Source of the DNA: Haliotis asinina
Taxonomy: Eukaryota > Mollusca > Gastropoda > Lepetellida > Haliotidae
Direction of reading: 5' to 3'
Assembly: GCF_037392515.1 (NCBI RefSeq)
Contig: NC_090283.1
Span: 17,888,501 to 17,952,500 of the forward strand
DNA length: 64,000 nucleotides
Below are positions 1 through 10,737 of the stretch, piece after piece (the first letter of the stretch is position 1; each line of letters opens with the position of its first letter). The notes beneath the pieces are model-generated. The model was not told the origin of the DNA and searched no databases. It saw nothing but the letters and a program-made list of their open reading frames with translations. The position numbers and the translations under genes were made by a program.

Positions 1-556
1 TAAAGGGGAACATCAAAAATGGGCTTCATACAGTGTGTCCATGTGGAGAATCCAGCCTCTTTCTTCGGGGTGACGAGCGAACTTTGTAATCAGTGTGAAA
101 CCTAACCGCAGTACATTTGATGAAACACAGATACCCGCTTTAAAATACATAAACAAATAAACACCCCAAAAGAGAACACTGATTGGAAAATAGTTGAATC
201 AATTTACGATACACAAACATATACTCGACGTCATTAATGAATGGTCAAGCTGTTAGTAACACTATTTCCATTCAGTTGTGAAATGGTCGTATTTTGTTTG
301 AAACATATGCAACTGAATCTTTTACGGACGTTTGTAACGGTATTGTCGTTGACATGTCATTATTGTGTTCTTTTGCGTCCGATACATTCTCTTACAAATG
401 ACATATTTTTTATTCAGATAGTCAAAGTGGAAATCCACCAGTCACTTGATGTGAGTGATTTGCATGAACATGTCTGTCCATGGAAAGTGAAGGACAATGC
501 ACATGCACTGATGTTTTTTTCACTGTCGTTCACTTAGGAGATAAAGATCATGTATT

Positions 557-669
557 GACCAATTTCCGGGTGAAGCACGGGAATGCATTTGGAACCGACG
601 GCGTCAGCCGGAGGCTTCAAATGAAACATTCCCGTGCTTCAAATACTCAATATTACCCGGAAATTGGCC
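557..669. repeat. imperfect hairpin repeat (fold-back, MITE-like)
   Basis: The left arm at 557-585 (GACCAATTTCCGGGTGAAGC...) is matched in reverse complement by 627-669, with about 13 extra bases in the right arm. Both halves of each arm (CCAATTTCCGGGT and GAAGCACGGGAATG) pair. It looks like a small non-autonomous fold-back element; no target duplication was recognised. Confidence 0.55.
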
Positions 670-823
670 AACACGTGATGTTTATCGACATTGTAAACAC
701 AAAAGTAAACCAAAAGGTTTCACTGTCTGCACTCGTTTACATCGAGTTCGGGTACAGCAGTGAAGTGTCATCAGCAGGTCGTTTCAGCTGGTTCTCATGG
801 TAGCGTCTGGAGTTGCTCATTTG

Positions 824-865
824 TGACGTCATTCTTTACGTCACAATATGATTTGAATGACGTCA
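824..865. promoter_or_regulatory. cluster of CRE-like TGACGTCA motifs
   Basis: Two full TGACGTCA palindromes (824-831 and 858-865) flank a TACGTCAC half site at about 838-845. This is the binding sequence of CREB/ATF bZIP factors. No transcription unit is seen next to it, and the motif recurs in this region, so it may be repeat-borne rather than functional. Confidence 0.25.
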
Positions 866-3800
866 CCACGGTTGATGACTCAACAAAACACTTGTTTGCG
901 AGGTCAATACGCGGTGAATAGTCTCGCAGTTTCTGGGAATCTAATACCATTTGATCGTGTTTTTCAACCAATTAGATTACAGAACACAGTGACTTTTGGT
1001 TTACAATGTTCAGTTACCTGTTTGAAATCGTAGCTTAAAATGAGGGGTTTTTTTTACATTTTTTTAAAGGGATCAGGCTACAGGTCTGTTTGAATTTGGT
1101 AGATGTCAGCTTTAATGTGAGTCAGAGCGATATTAGTAGACTGTGGCAGAGATTTCAAGTCAATGCATACCTGGAATATGCACCTCAACCAGGGCATAGA
1201 TTTTCGAAGCTCTCTTAGCGGTAAGACAGCCGTAAGTGCTACACGATAACAGTAACGTACGACTATCTTAGCGTTAACCCCCTGGATGCCGAGTTTTTTT
1301 CAGGCGCACATTTTCGTAACGTTTGAAAAGTGAGCGTTGTGCGAGATTTGCGATCGCGTGGCCCAGGTTCTGCGTACGGCTATGAAATTGCACAGACATG
1401 TAGAATATTTGATTTCCTATCCGTTGGTATAAATATAATTGCGGCTACCTCAGGGGTTTGAGAAATAGACACTGCTAAAAATTGTTCAAAACTTTTGTGT
1501 GTGTTAAAAAACAGTAAATTTCTCATTTTTTTATCGTGCACCAATAAAAGCACTCTGCTACGATTTTTTTAATTTGGCATCTTTACGGAAAGTGTGAGCG
1601 AAGAAAATACAGCTTGATATCTGAACGACATGAGTGTATATGAAATGGATGTATGTGTTAATGCATAACGTCATACTCACAAAATCACAAATGACCCGCA
1701 ATAAATGTCAAAAATCGATTTTCTACTATGACGTCAAACGTCGACAGAGAGGTCATGCACGTATAAAGATAAGGGGGCATAACTCAGCTATGGTTTACAT
1801 TAGGTCAATGTAACTCAGTTCACATGGAGAGAATTTGCTGTGGATATGGACAGTATATTTTCGTGATGTTTTGTTCACAGTGAACCAAACTATTCCAATA
1901 CAAATTTCCCCAATGTGAGAGGATACCTTTTGGTAGTTTCACAATTTGTAAGAAAAGATGCAAGTGTACTACATCAAAAATCAGGCAATAGCGATTTGGA
2001 TGTCCCTATCCGATACATATTTTAGTTCTTAGATTCCCATATTCTCCTGTTTGTGTATATGTATTTTTATTAATTTTGCATCATTATTAACAGAGTAACA
2101 GCCACATTTTCAAACGTAATGAAATAACTGAAAATAATGCGACATTTTAGTTGACGTCACAGCATGTTTTGTGCATTTTGTGACGTCGGAAAAAGACTAC
2201 TCTGGTTGCTGATTAGTATATATCTAACCTAATTTCCATTCAATTTTATAAAAGATATCGGCTTCTGTGTCAGAATTCAACACTTTTTAGCCAAAATATA
2301 AAATGAATGGTTTTATCACTGAAATAGTGTCCTGAATATATCAACAATTACACGGTTTTACTACATATCTTATTGTGAGCAACACGCGCACCTGCCTAGC
2401 ATCAATTTAGCTTAAATGAAAATTTCACAACACCTGAATATTCATTGAGTATTCATTTAGGAAAAAGACTTTTCTTCTCATGATTATGAAATCAATTCCC
2501 TTCATAAGTATGCAATGAAAGGTACAAAGAGATCGCTTTTTCAGTAAAGAAGTATTAGAAAATGGACGTAATGCTTGTCGAAATTAAGACTTGACCTGAT
2601 GTATATATTTTTAACAATTTCCGTATAAATATTGTTTGAGTTAGACATTCTGCCATCAGATATATTTTAATCGCATTTGAATTGACTTTATTATCGAAAA
2701 ACAATGATAATGAATCATGAAACGTTTTGACAAAGTCGCACCTGGTCAATTAATATTCATAATAGTTTTGTCTGTAAAAACGACACAAACCAATACAATG
2801 AACAAGACAATTCCTTTAAACAGTAGTATGTGTGCCCCTACATTTGATAAAATGTACAAATCATTTTCATTAATATTATCCGTTTTACTTCTAAGTTGGA
2901 ATTAAATCGCTGTTTATTAACCTGTTCATATGTAACTGCAATATTTGTCCCAACGTATTGAATATTGCACATCACGTGAACTAAAGCACATGTTGCAGTA
3001 ATGGCTACGTGTGATCTTCCAACACTTGTGTAGAGGCTTAAAATGTGGTATAATACACTTACTGAGTCAATTTCCCATGTAGATATTATTCAAACAATCA
3101 AAAGCTTTCAAAGAATAAAAACGGATACCTTATATCCACACATGATATGGTGTTGAACATGGATATATGTAGATACTGAAATCAGTTTCATGAAAAAATA
3201 TCTGAACGATGCGCAAAATATACATCACAATACAAAAAGTGCAATCGGAATGGTATGGGCATTGTGTTTACTCTTGTTCAACCGACCTTCACCTCAAAGA
3301 AATTGCCTAATATGTGCAACAATGTTGACGTATGACATCACTACCGATGACCGATTTCTTTCAAAATGGCGGCTTCGCTGAGAACGGTACACGGGATTTT
3401 GCGACGACTTTTTGCTTGATTCAGGGATCTTTTGTATATAAATGTGAGATGTAAGTAATCAGAATTATTCTGACTATTTGTGTATTGTGATATGTTCTTA
3501 TCGTTTACATTGTAAATGACGGAACAAGCCAGAAATGCCGATAAGTACCGTTGTCGTTCTGCGTGATTTTGCGTCAGTCATGGCGTCACGCTGCACTGAA
3601 AGTTTGACAGTTTCTTATGAATTACCAAATTATTTCATTGTATCTATTTTCAATTTGCTATTTTTTGCCACGATACTCTTCCCCTGAATATACTAAGCGT
3701 ATTGAGCCATTGTAAGCAATGATTAGAGAGCTGGATGTTGGGAAATTTCCAAAAATGCTACGCAGTGTAAAATTGGAATTTTTCTTTGTTTACATTTCAG

Positions 3801-4439
3801 TCAAGCGCTGTCTTTCGAGCACAGCGTTCGTTTTCATACTAAATATATTTCGTTTCGTTTTGTCTAGACAGTTGGTATTGGTGACAAAGACCATTTGTAA
3901 TTTGATTCTAAGATATATGGGGAATTCAATGATGCATTTGTCGCAGCTAACTATGAAGTATACATGATGTAATGGGCTTCTCAGTACCGGCCTTCTCGAA
4001 ACGTGATTTTGTAAACACTATCCAATATGGCGGAAAGCGCACTTCGGCGTTCGTGTAAGTGTATTTTCGAAAACATCCCAACCGATTCTGGGTACATCGG
4101 TGACGTTTCAGAATTATCATTCCTGGTTACATGAAAACTTGATATCAGTGATCATTAATATGCTATTTTTGAAATTCATTACTCCCAGTAATTATCCGAT
4201 TTTCACATTTCAAAACATACTGCAAATAACGCTGTTAATCTCGATTATGTACAGTTTGAAAAATGGCGACATTTACGATGAAGCCTATTTTGAAAGGCGA
4301 TTTTCAGCACTTTAGCTTGGTCTGAGATGATAGTGGATGGTATCAATAAACTGGGAATTTTCCGCAGAATTCAAAACTGTGTAGTATTTATATATGCGTG
4401 GTATATTTAGAATTTTATTGGACTTCCAAGTGAGGTATG

Positions 4440-4765
4440 TAGAGGGGGGTTAAGAGAGCTTTGAAAATCTCGTCAGTGGTCTCACAGATGAAAACAGATT
4501 AGTTTGGGCAGAGATAAATCCTACTCGACGTACTCCACTTCACGTGTGGGTGTAGAGCGGATGGAGTGGTCAGCATGCTCGCCTGACTTTAACCTAATTG
4601 AGCATGCCTGGAAGAAACTTTGTTAATGTGCACACATGTCAACAAGTACCAGTGGATCTCCCAGGACTCCACAGAGCCCTAGTAGAGGAATGGAATGCGA
4701 TTCCGCAAGCTTTCGTAATGGACTTGACATGGAGCATGAGACGCACAAGGTATTGAATGACCGAG
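4440..4765 (+). pseudogene. Tc1/mariner transposase C-terminal relic
   Basis: One frame reads SACSPDFNLIEHAWKKL at about 4574-4624, the classic Tc1/mariner block around the last catalytic acidic residue (SPDLNPIEHxW). Downstream, LxRALVEEWNAIPQ at about 4665-4710 matches the family's C-terminal helix region. The pieces lie in different frames with stops between them, and no start, N-terminal domain or inverted repeats are visible. It is an old fragment of a DNA transposon. Confidence 0.75.
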
Positions 4766-5207
4766 TGTTTCATGTTTGTCATTTTAATTTGGGGGGTTGG
4801 TTTATATAACTGATACTTGCTAGTACTGTTGACCTGTTTGTGTGTATGTCGCCAGGGATCGAAATTCCCCCTGTTTGCGTGCCCTCGGCACGGATAAATT
4901 GAAAAGGGCACGGATAAAATTACAAGTCGGTGCCATTACGGCACGCCTGAAAAATAGATTTACCGTCTGTAAATTTTATTGTCTGACCATCAAACTGACA
5001 AAATAATTACTTTTCACTCTTATCATGGTGAGAAATACAACATCTGGTATATATTATTTCATTTGTCAGCGTGTTGTATGGGCGCCGCCATTTTGGTTTC
5101 ATTTGCGCATGTCAGGATATTACGTTTCAAAGCTGCATTGAATTATGGGATAGGATGTTTACAACACGAGGTAACTAGCCGGCAAGCTGTTAGCAGACGA
5201 CGGAATC

Positions 5208-7433
5208 ATGTCAAAGAAGAGTGTTAAATCTAAAACAATTTTAAGCTTCTTTAAACCACAAACAAATGTTTCTGATAAATCAGATAGCGTCAACACAGGG
5301 GCTTCAGTTGAAGAAATATCTCGTAATGTATCTGACATTCCTGAAAACGATTCCAGTGTTGATGGTGTCAAGAAATGTGATACGACTGGCGATAATGCTA
5401 AACATACACGTGGCATTCCTCAGAATTGGCCTTTACCGAAATACAGGAATTGGCTCATTTGTGACAGGGAAAAGAACTTGATATTTTGTAAAGTGTGTTT
5501 GGAATTGGGCCGTTCTATTGGAAGGGATGGAAAACCAAATCATTTTGTGACAGGTTCACAGGGATTTAGAACTAGTAAATTAGAAACCCATGTGGCAAAT
5601 GATGAACACATACTTGCACTGAATGCTCAGTATGCTTCACAGATTAAGCCTGGCCAGTCAGAAATTGAGAAGGGGATAGTTAATCTCAATGAAAAGGAAA
5701 CATCTAAATTATGTAAACTTTTTACAACAGTTTTTCACCTAGCAAAGCGTGAAATGCCATTTACAGAGTTTGTTGAATTATTGAGACTCCAGACTGTCAA
5801 TTTTGAGGTTGATCTTATGGCAAACTATGCAAATGACAAGCAAGCCAGAACATTTGTGAAGTTCATTGCACAAGATATTACAGACAATATGATGAAAGAT
5901 CATGTGAAAGGGAACTGCTTTTCAATACTATGTGACGGCAGTACTGATAGTTCAGTTATTGAAGAAGAAATAATTTATTTGAGATACATTGATCAGGTTG
6001 AGTGTAAACCTGTCACCAACTATCTGTGTGTTTGGGGTGTTGAGAAAGCTGACGCAGCAGAGATATATACAGCAATTGATAGAGCTTTGACGGAAACTGG
6101 AGATTATCCAGACTGGAAGGAAAATGTTGTGTCTTTCACATCAGATGGAGCCCCTGTTATGATGGGTAGGAAGGGAGGGGTAGCTGCAAAATTAAAGCAT
6201 GACGTACCACATGTGATACCAATCCCATGTGTAGCACACAGGTTAGAGTTAGCTATGAAAAATGCTGGGAAAAGTCTGTCCCTATTGAGTACCCTTGAAA
6301 AGTTTCTGGACGATGTGTATAAATTCTACCATTATTCGCCACTGAATTGGACTGGCTTACAGGAAACCGGAGATGCCCTTGGAATTAAAGTTGTGAGACC
6401 AGTGAACATATATGGCACAAGGTGGGCAGGGCACAGGCATAGAGCACTCCAGGCTCTAAACACAGACTATGTTGCTATTCACACCCACTGTACTCAGGTG
6501 AGCATCAACAGCAAGGGGGATTCAGCTTCCAAAGCTAAACACATCTTGGATTGTCTCCAGTCACTTGAACTTGTTCTCTTCATGCATATGATGCTCTTTT
6601 ACTTTGCTGTGTGTGCTTTGTTGTCAGACACATTCCAGGACAATGACACTTCCATTGACCTGATCCCAGTTCGAATGCATGCAGCATGTGTTAAACTGAC
6701 TGAGACCAACTTTGACAAGATGGCAGAAGAGTTCATGAGTGAACTTCAAGATGGACAGTACAGGACTGTTACCCTGGAAAAGAAAAAGAGAGGTTCTTCT
6801 ACTGAGGCTACAGTCATTAAGAGGGTAAAGACAGAAATGAGAGCCCTCTCACAGAACACAGCAGAGGCACTGTATTCACGAATTGCTGAGTTTGAAGGAA
6901 ACAGTGGTGTCATGGAGGCTTTCAGCATATTTACACCAGTGTCCTGGCCAGAAAATAGAAGTGAATTTGGTACTTTTGGAAGGGAAGAAATCAACAAAAT
7001 TACTGAACACTTTTCAGAGTATTTAAGGGCAAAAAACATTACAAGGGAATCATGCATGAATGAAATGCCAGATGTTCTAATGGAAGCAGCTGATCTGTTC
7101 AAAAAAAACCCTGACTGTTCTTACATAGATCTGTGGTCCAAAGTTTTGAAGCAAGACAAGATGTACAACAGGTACAACAACATACTGGCTCTAGTAAAGA
7201 TCTCTCTTGTCCTAGCTGTGTCCTCTGCAGAGTGTGAGAGAGGTTTCTCCATGATGAGCAGGGTGAAGACTGATTGGAGGTCAAGACTAAAACCATTAAC
7301 ACTTTCACAACTTATGACAGTGGCCCAGTGTAAAACCCCACTTGAAGATTTTGACCCAAGAGGAGCCATAGCAAGATGGATGACAGGAGGGAAGGGTCCA
7401 AGAAGATGGACCCCTGCATATGGCACTGACTAA
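5208..7433 (+). CDS. hAT transposase (ZNF862/KIAA-like type), 741 aa
   Basis: An uninterrupted cut-and-paste transposase. Residues about 94-134 hold a BED/TTF-like zinc finger (C94-x2-C97 ... H128-x5-H134). The catalytic core shows CDGSTD (D243) and SFTSDGAP (D313), followed by the CxxH motif PCVAHRLELAM (C341, H344). The C-terminus at about 665-710 carries the hAT dimerisation block (ILALVKISLVLAVSSAECERGFS). The N-terminus has SKTILSFF at residues 8-15, close to a PCNA-binding PIP box but with S for the usual Q. The start is the first ATG after the subterminal region. Full length and open, so this copy may be recently active. A domesticated host gene is the alternative, but the flanking TIRs favour a transposon. 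Confidence 0.9.
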   Translation: MSKKSVKSKTILSFFKPQTNVSDKSDSVNTGASVEEISRNVSDIPENDSSVDGVKKCDTTGDNAKHTRGIPQNWPLPKYRNWLICDREKNLIFCKVCLELGRSIGRDGKPNHFVTGSQGFRTSKLETHVANDEHILALNAQYASQIKPGQSEIEKGIVNLNEKETSKLCKLFTTVFHLAKREMPFTEFVELLRLQTVNFEVDLMANYANDKQARTFVKFIAQDITDNMMKDHVKGNCFSILCDGSTDSSVIEEEIIYLRYIDQVECKPVTNYLCVWGVEKADAAEIYTAIDRALTETGDYPDWKENVVSFTSDGAPVMMGRKGGVAAKLKHDVPHVIPIPCVAHRLELAMKNAGKSLSLLSTLEKFLDDVYKFYHYSPLNWTGLQETGDALGIKVVRPVNIYGTRWAGHRHRALQALNTDYVAIHTHCTQVSINSKGDSASKAKHILDCLQSLELVLFMHMMLFYFAVCALLSDTFQDNDTSIDLIPVRMHAACVKLTETNFDKMAEEFMSELQDGQYRTVTLEKKKRGSSTEATVIKRVKTEMRALSQNTAEALYSRIAEFEGNSGVMEAFSIFTPVSWPENRSEFGTFGREEINKITEHFSEYLRAKNITRESCMNEMPDVLMEAADLFKKNPDCSYIDLWSKVLKQDKMYNRYNNILALVKISLVLAVSSAECERGFSMMSRVKTDWRSRLKPLTLSQLMTVAQCKTPLEDFDPRGAIARWMTGGKGPRRWTPAYGTD

Positions 7434-7538
7434 AAGTAAAACAGTGTCAGCTACAACTAGCCAGTAACCAGTGACCACAAGTGTTGACAATGTTGTTTAC
7501 CTGTAACCCAGTGAGAACACTTTAATATTCAAGTAAGT

Positions 7539-7561
7539 ACACACACACACACACACACACA
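7539..7561. repeat. (AC)n microsatellite
   Basis: About 11 AC units in the 3' untranslated part of the hAT transposon. Confidence 0.95.
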
Positions 7562-7726
7562 ACTAAGAAATAAAGTAACACTATAGTGTGATTAAGTCAT
7601 TTATTATGTTTGAATTTTAGAGGGCACACTCTACTGTCTCAGGGCACACCTAAATTTCAGTGTGGGTGCCTTAAGGCACTCCTGAAAAAAATTGCATTTC
7701 GATCCCTGACATAGTTTTTTTACCTT

Positions 7727-8020
7727 ATTAGTGAACCAATGAAGGTCCAGATTAGAACTGTGCGTCTAGATTGTCGTAAGAGGTGATTGACGGGATTGGG
7801 TGGTCAGACGCGCTGACACGGTCAACACAGTCATGTCACTATATTCCAGCTGTCTAGATCGAGTATCATGCTGCTGATCGCTGGGTCGTCTGGTTCAGAA
7901 TCTATTAGTTACAGGCCGACTCCATGCAGTAGCTGGAAAATATCCCAAGCAGCAAAGATGACCACCCGATTCCGTTAGTCGCCTCTTATGCCAAACGTGG
8001 GTTGAGGGTGGTCAGTTCGT
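7727..8020 (+). repeat. diverged SINE family B pieces
   Basis: GTCGTAAGAGGTGATTGACG and GGGTGGTCAGACGCGCTGACACGGT at 7775-7825, and the ATGCTGCTGATCGCTGGGTCG part at 7867-7890, follow the family B consensus seen throughout the window. At 7960-7995 a reversed fragment (GACCACCCGATTCCGTTAGTCGCC) follows. This is a composite of an older plus-strand copy and a minus-strand piece. Confidence 0.65.
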
Positions 8021-8084
8021 GAGAGGCACTGCTATGAAAGAGGCTGGTATCAGTGTGTGCGTGCGTGTGTGTATGTGTTTGCCC

Positions 8085-8290
8085 TCTCTCTCTCTCTCTC
8101 CCTGTCTCTGCGTTTCTCTCTCCCTGTGTGTGTATCTCTCTCCATCTATCATCTTTCCCTCTCTGCATCTACCTATCTACATATCTATCTTTCTCTCTCC
8201 ATCTGTTTCTCTCTCCATCTATCCATCTATTTTCCTCTCTATATATATCTATCCATCTCTCTCTCTCTCATTGTATGTGTGTCTGTGTGT
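8085..8290. repeat. CT-rich low-complexity tract
   Basis: Long runs of TCTC, CATCTATC and TGTGTG units. The frames open across it are translation artefacts of the simple sequence. Confidence 0.9.
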
Positions 8291-8301
8291 TATCAAAGGC
8301 C

Positions 8302-8375
8302 ATTCTACCATGACTTTAGTAAATACTGGATTGTGAATTGGTTAATCAAAGTCATTCAGAGGTATATCCCAGTGT
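8302..8375 (+). mobile_element. fragment of the ATTCTACCATGAC MITE family
   Basis: ATTCTACCATGACTTTAGTA and ATTGGTTAATCAAAG match the better preserved copy at 35547-35700. Only the first part is present here. Confidence 0.6.
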
Positions 8376-9634
8376 TAGGGGTTTTCGACGGTATAAGACA
8401 AAAACGTATTTTTTATCCTTAATATCATTTTAAGTTTTGACTTTGCTAACCTTGAGTAATAAAGGTATATTCATCTATTTCACACAAAAAAATCATGTGT
8501 TTCCCACAAAAACACCGGTTTTTACATGGTATCGGCGAAACTGCAGTCGCTTGTCACATCCGGGTATTTTTCTATGTGTTTTCGACGTTGAGCCATACTT
8601 TTCCCTCCGCACTGCGAGAGAGTGTTTTGATCATGTGGCTTCCTGTTTCATACATAACCTGTCACTTGCAGACGACTGATCTTGTTGAATTTTGCTCGCT
8701 ATGTTTTGTTATATAGGCAATTGATTTTGCATCTGAAATGGTATTAACGATCGAGGGTAAATAATATTGTTGTTTAATTACTCTTTACGTAACTTAATTT
8801 CTTGATTTCAATTGTCCATAAAACGTCTCACGACAGCAACTGATCATTCGCCCTACCAGGGATACTCTATAACAGGGATTGGTCACTCGCTTGCTTTCCT
8901 TACCATTTGTACCAATTAACGTGTGCCTCGTCATGCTCCACTGCACACGTCGACTTGGTTTGTTCTCAGCGCAAATCGGCTGCGCTTAACAGTATTTCAA
9001 CCAGTTTACTGTCGGAAACTATCGGCATCTCCCGGAGTAATACTCGGTAAATTGGAGTAGGCTCCCCTGAATGTTGTCACAACAAGCTGGTTACACTTCC
9101 TGTCGCCGAATGATGCATGTGTGGATTAATGAGAGGACTTGAGAATGTGTTTACACATTGCCTTGTTCAAAGACTCTCTGTTTATGTGACAATTTTGATA
9201 CAGCATTCGAAACGATCGCCAGCCCAGAGGCCCAGCGTCGGTTGTTAATGTATCAGGCCAACAGTTTCAGTTATCTGCAGGCCCATGTGGTCTTCTGTCA
9301 ATTAGATCTCATTTCTTTTCAACTAGCATCGTGCCCATAATTTGTATTAATGTTCAGGAATTATCCTTGATCCCTCATGTTAGGATAACTTCCAGTTTCA
9401 CTTCATAGTATTATATATTCAGTGCCGCATAGGAATGTCAGCAGTCTATAACTAATGTAAACTTCTCTGTGCTCCATACACTTCACTAATGGATTTTGTA
9501 GGGACTGTGAAACTCTCTGCAATGAAGACTATTTTGTTTTCATTGGTTTGATTTCAACAAAATGGGTATGCAGACTTTAAAGACTGCAAGTGGCAGCAAG
9601 CCCTGATGGCCAAATGGCAAACTAAAGGTTATTA
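8376..9634. other. intergenic stretch left of the Polinton
   Basis: Nothing recognisable is present. The short frames lack homology to any family I know. Confidence 0.5.
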
Positions 9635-9821
9635 AGTAGTATAGGGAATGACAGTCCGAAAACACTTTTCAAAAACCCCTCTAAAAAGCCTCATTTACTA
9701 AATGAGGCTTTGGTGGGACCCTTAGCTCTTGCTATTATTACCCCTACTACAAAGCCACACCATCACGTTTACCGTGACTTGGCAGGCGGTAACACTGTGC
9801 CGTACGGTACGATCAATAATT
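9635..9821 (+). repeat. Polinton left terminal inverted repeat
   Basis: Matches the reverse complement of 23853-24039 with about four differences in 187 bases. It contains a hairpin with arms AAAGCCTCATTTA/TAAATGAGGCTTT at 9685-9711 and runs into the 3' part of the integrase gene. Weaker homology between the two ends continues inward of this block. Confidence 0.93.
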
Positions 9822-10737
9822 CTTCTCTTACAAATCCCCTACCCGGCCCATCCCTCAAGTAGTATAAGTTAGGTTCGTCGGCTTTCATATCCACTTTATC
9901 TATGTTGTAAGTTTTGACTGACCATATAGGATCGGTGGCTCGCTTACGGCTATCGCCCTCGTGTTCCCCCGGCTGGTATAGATACCTAACTAAGACCCTA
10001 TCTGGTATCTGTTTCTCCTTTCCACGCAATGGAGCAGACGACTCTGCTAACACTGATTTTAGTTTGATAGCGTCTGCCGGTTTCTTACCAGTGAGCCGGG
10101 TTACTTCATGGTTGATTGCCGACACCACCTCGGGTAACCTCGCTACCCATTCAGTCGATCGTTTTCCAGTGGTTGTCATTTCCCTAGCATATTGATGGCC
10201 GAACAAGCGCTCAGCCAAAGTCCTATTAAATCTCTCAACTATGGCTTGGCTGCGATGGGCTCCGGCCGTGCCACGTCTGACCTTTGTATCGTGTTTGGTT
10301 AGCAGTTGTGACACGGCACCCATGAACTCCCGTCCGGGGTCAACTTGCAGCTCTGTTGGCCACGTCAGCGGACTGCGTTTGTATATACGTTCGAATCCTT
10401 TGGCTACTTTAGCCGAATCTTTCGTGGTCAAGGGTTCGGCTTCCTTGTAACGACTGGCTACGTCCACTACGGTTAAGGCATACTTGTACCTCTTATCATG
10501 AGGTAGGAACAGTAGGTCTGCCTGGTGAATGCTATTAGGTATGTTAATTCCGAAACTCCTTCTAGGTACGTAGCGTGGCGCCGGCAAATAGATCTGCCAC
10601 AGGGCTTGTTTTTCAAGCCACGCTTTGGCTTTCTCTGGTGATACTCGTGCCATTTTAGATAGCTTATCTACTGCGCTAGCTCCTTTCCAATATCCACGCG
10701 GGCTGTAATAAATAGCCTCAAATTTTTTCATGTCCAT
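9769..10737 (-). CDS. Polinton integrase (retroviral-type, rve fold), 322 aa
   Basis: Inserts the element's linear DNA into the host chromosome. The catalytic core shows the DDE triad in order: the first Asp in IHQADLLFLP, the second in LQVDPGREFMG, and the Glu in SQAIVERFNRTLAE. A basic C-terminal region follows, as in other Polinton integrases. The gene starts inside the last codons of the polymerase gene (about 20 bp overlap), so the two are probably transcribed together. Its 3' end lies within the left inverted repeat. Length is usual for the family. Confidence 0.95.
   Translation of the reverse strand: MDMKKFEAIYYSPRGYWKGASAVDKLSKMARVSPEKAKAWLEKQALWQIYLPAPRYVPRRSFGINIPNSIHQADLLFLPHDKRYKYALTVVDVASRYKEAEPLTTKDSAKVAKGFERIYKRSPLTWPTELQVDPGREFMGAVSQLLTKHDTKVRRGTAGAHRSQAIVERFNRTLAERLFGHQYAREMTTTGKRSTEWVARLPEVVSAINHEVTRLTGKKPADAIKLKSVLAESSAPLRGKEKQIPDRVLVRYLYQPGEHEGDSRKRATDPIWSVKTYNIDKVDMKADEPNLYYLRDGPGRGFVREELLIVPYGTVLPPAKSR

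Larger units (their letters stand above)
1..4439. other. gene-free stretch
   Basis: No open frame here resembles a known protein and the longest frames are short and of low-complexity composition. The stretch is AT-rich with several TGACGTCA-type motifs and one hairpin repeat (listed separately). Two short starts in good context (MAASLRTV at about 3365 and MAESALRR at about 4030, the latter followed by a GTAAGT donor-like site) could be stray first exons, but nothing downstream supports them. Confidence 0.6.
4853..7708 (+). mobile_element. hAT-superfamily DNA transposon with TIRs
   Basis: The ends are perfect 13-bp inverted repeats, CAGGGATCGAAAT at 4853-4865 and its reverse complement at 7696-7708, enclosing one long transposase gene. 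A leading CAG is typical of hAT ends. The sequences outside are TATGTCGC on the left and ACATAGTT on the right, so no 8-bp target duplication is visible; instead TATGTC and GACATA could extend the inverted repeat with 2 extra bases on the left. The subterminal DNA carries repeated GGCAC/GTGCC motifs, including a similar block, GGTGCC(N)TTA(N)GGCAC(N)CCTGAAAAA, in the same orientation near both ends (4929-4955 and 7666-7690). Confidence 0.85.

Noticed and set aside
3365-3418. Possible first exon MAASLRTVHGILRRL in good start context
   Set aside because: It resembles N-termini of small mitochondrial assembly factors, but a stop follows after 17 codons, with no convincing donor and no downstream exon.
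4030-4056. Possible first exon MAESALRRS followed by a GTAAGT-type donor
   Set aside because: No matching exons were found downstream before the Tc1 relic and the hAT element; it may be chance.
8019-8422. Overlapping open frames of up to 121 codons
   Set aside because: They translate CT/TG simple repeats into Ser/Leu/Cys strings; no real protein.
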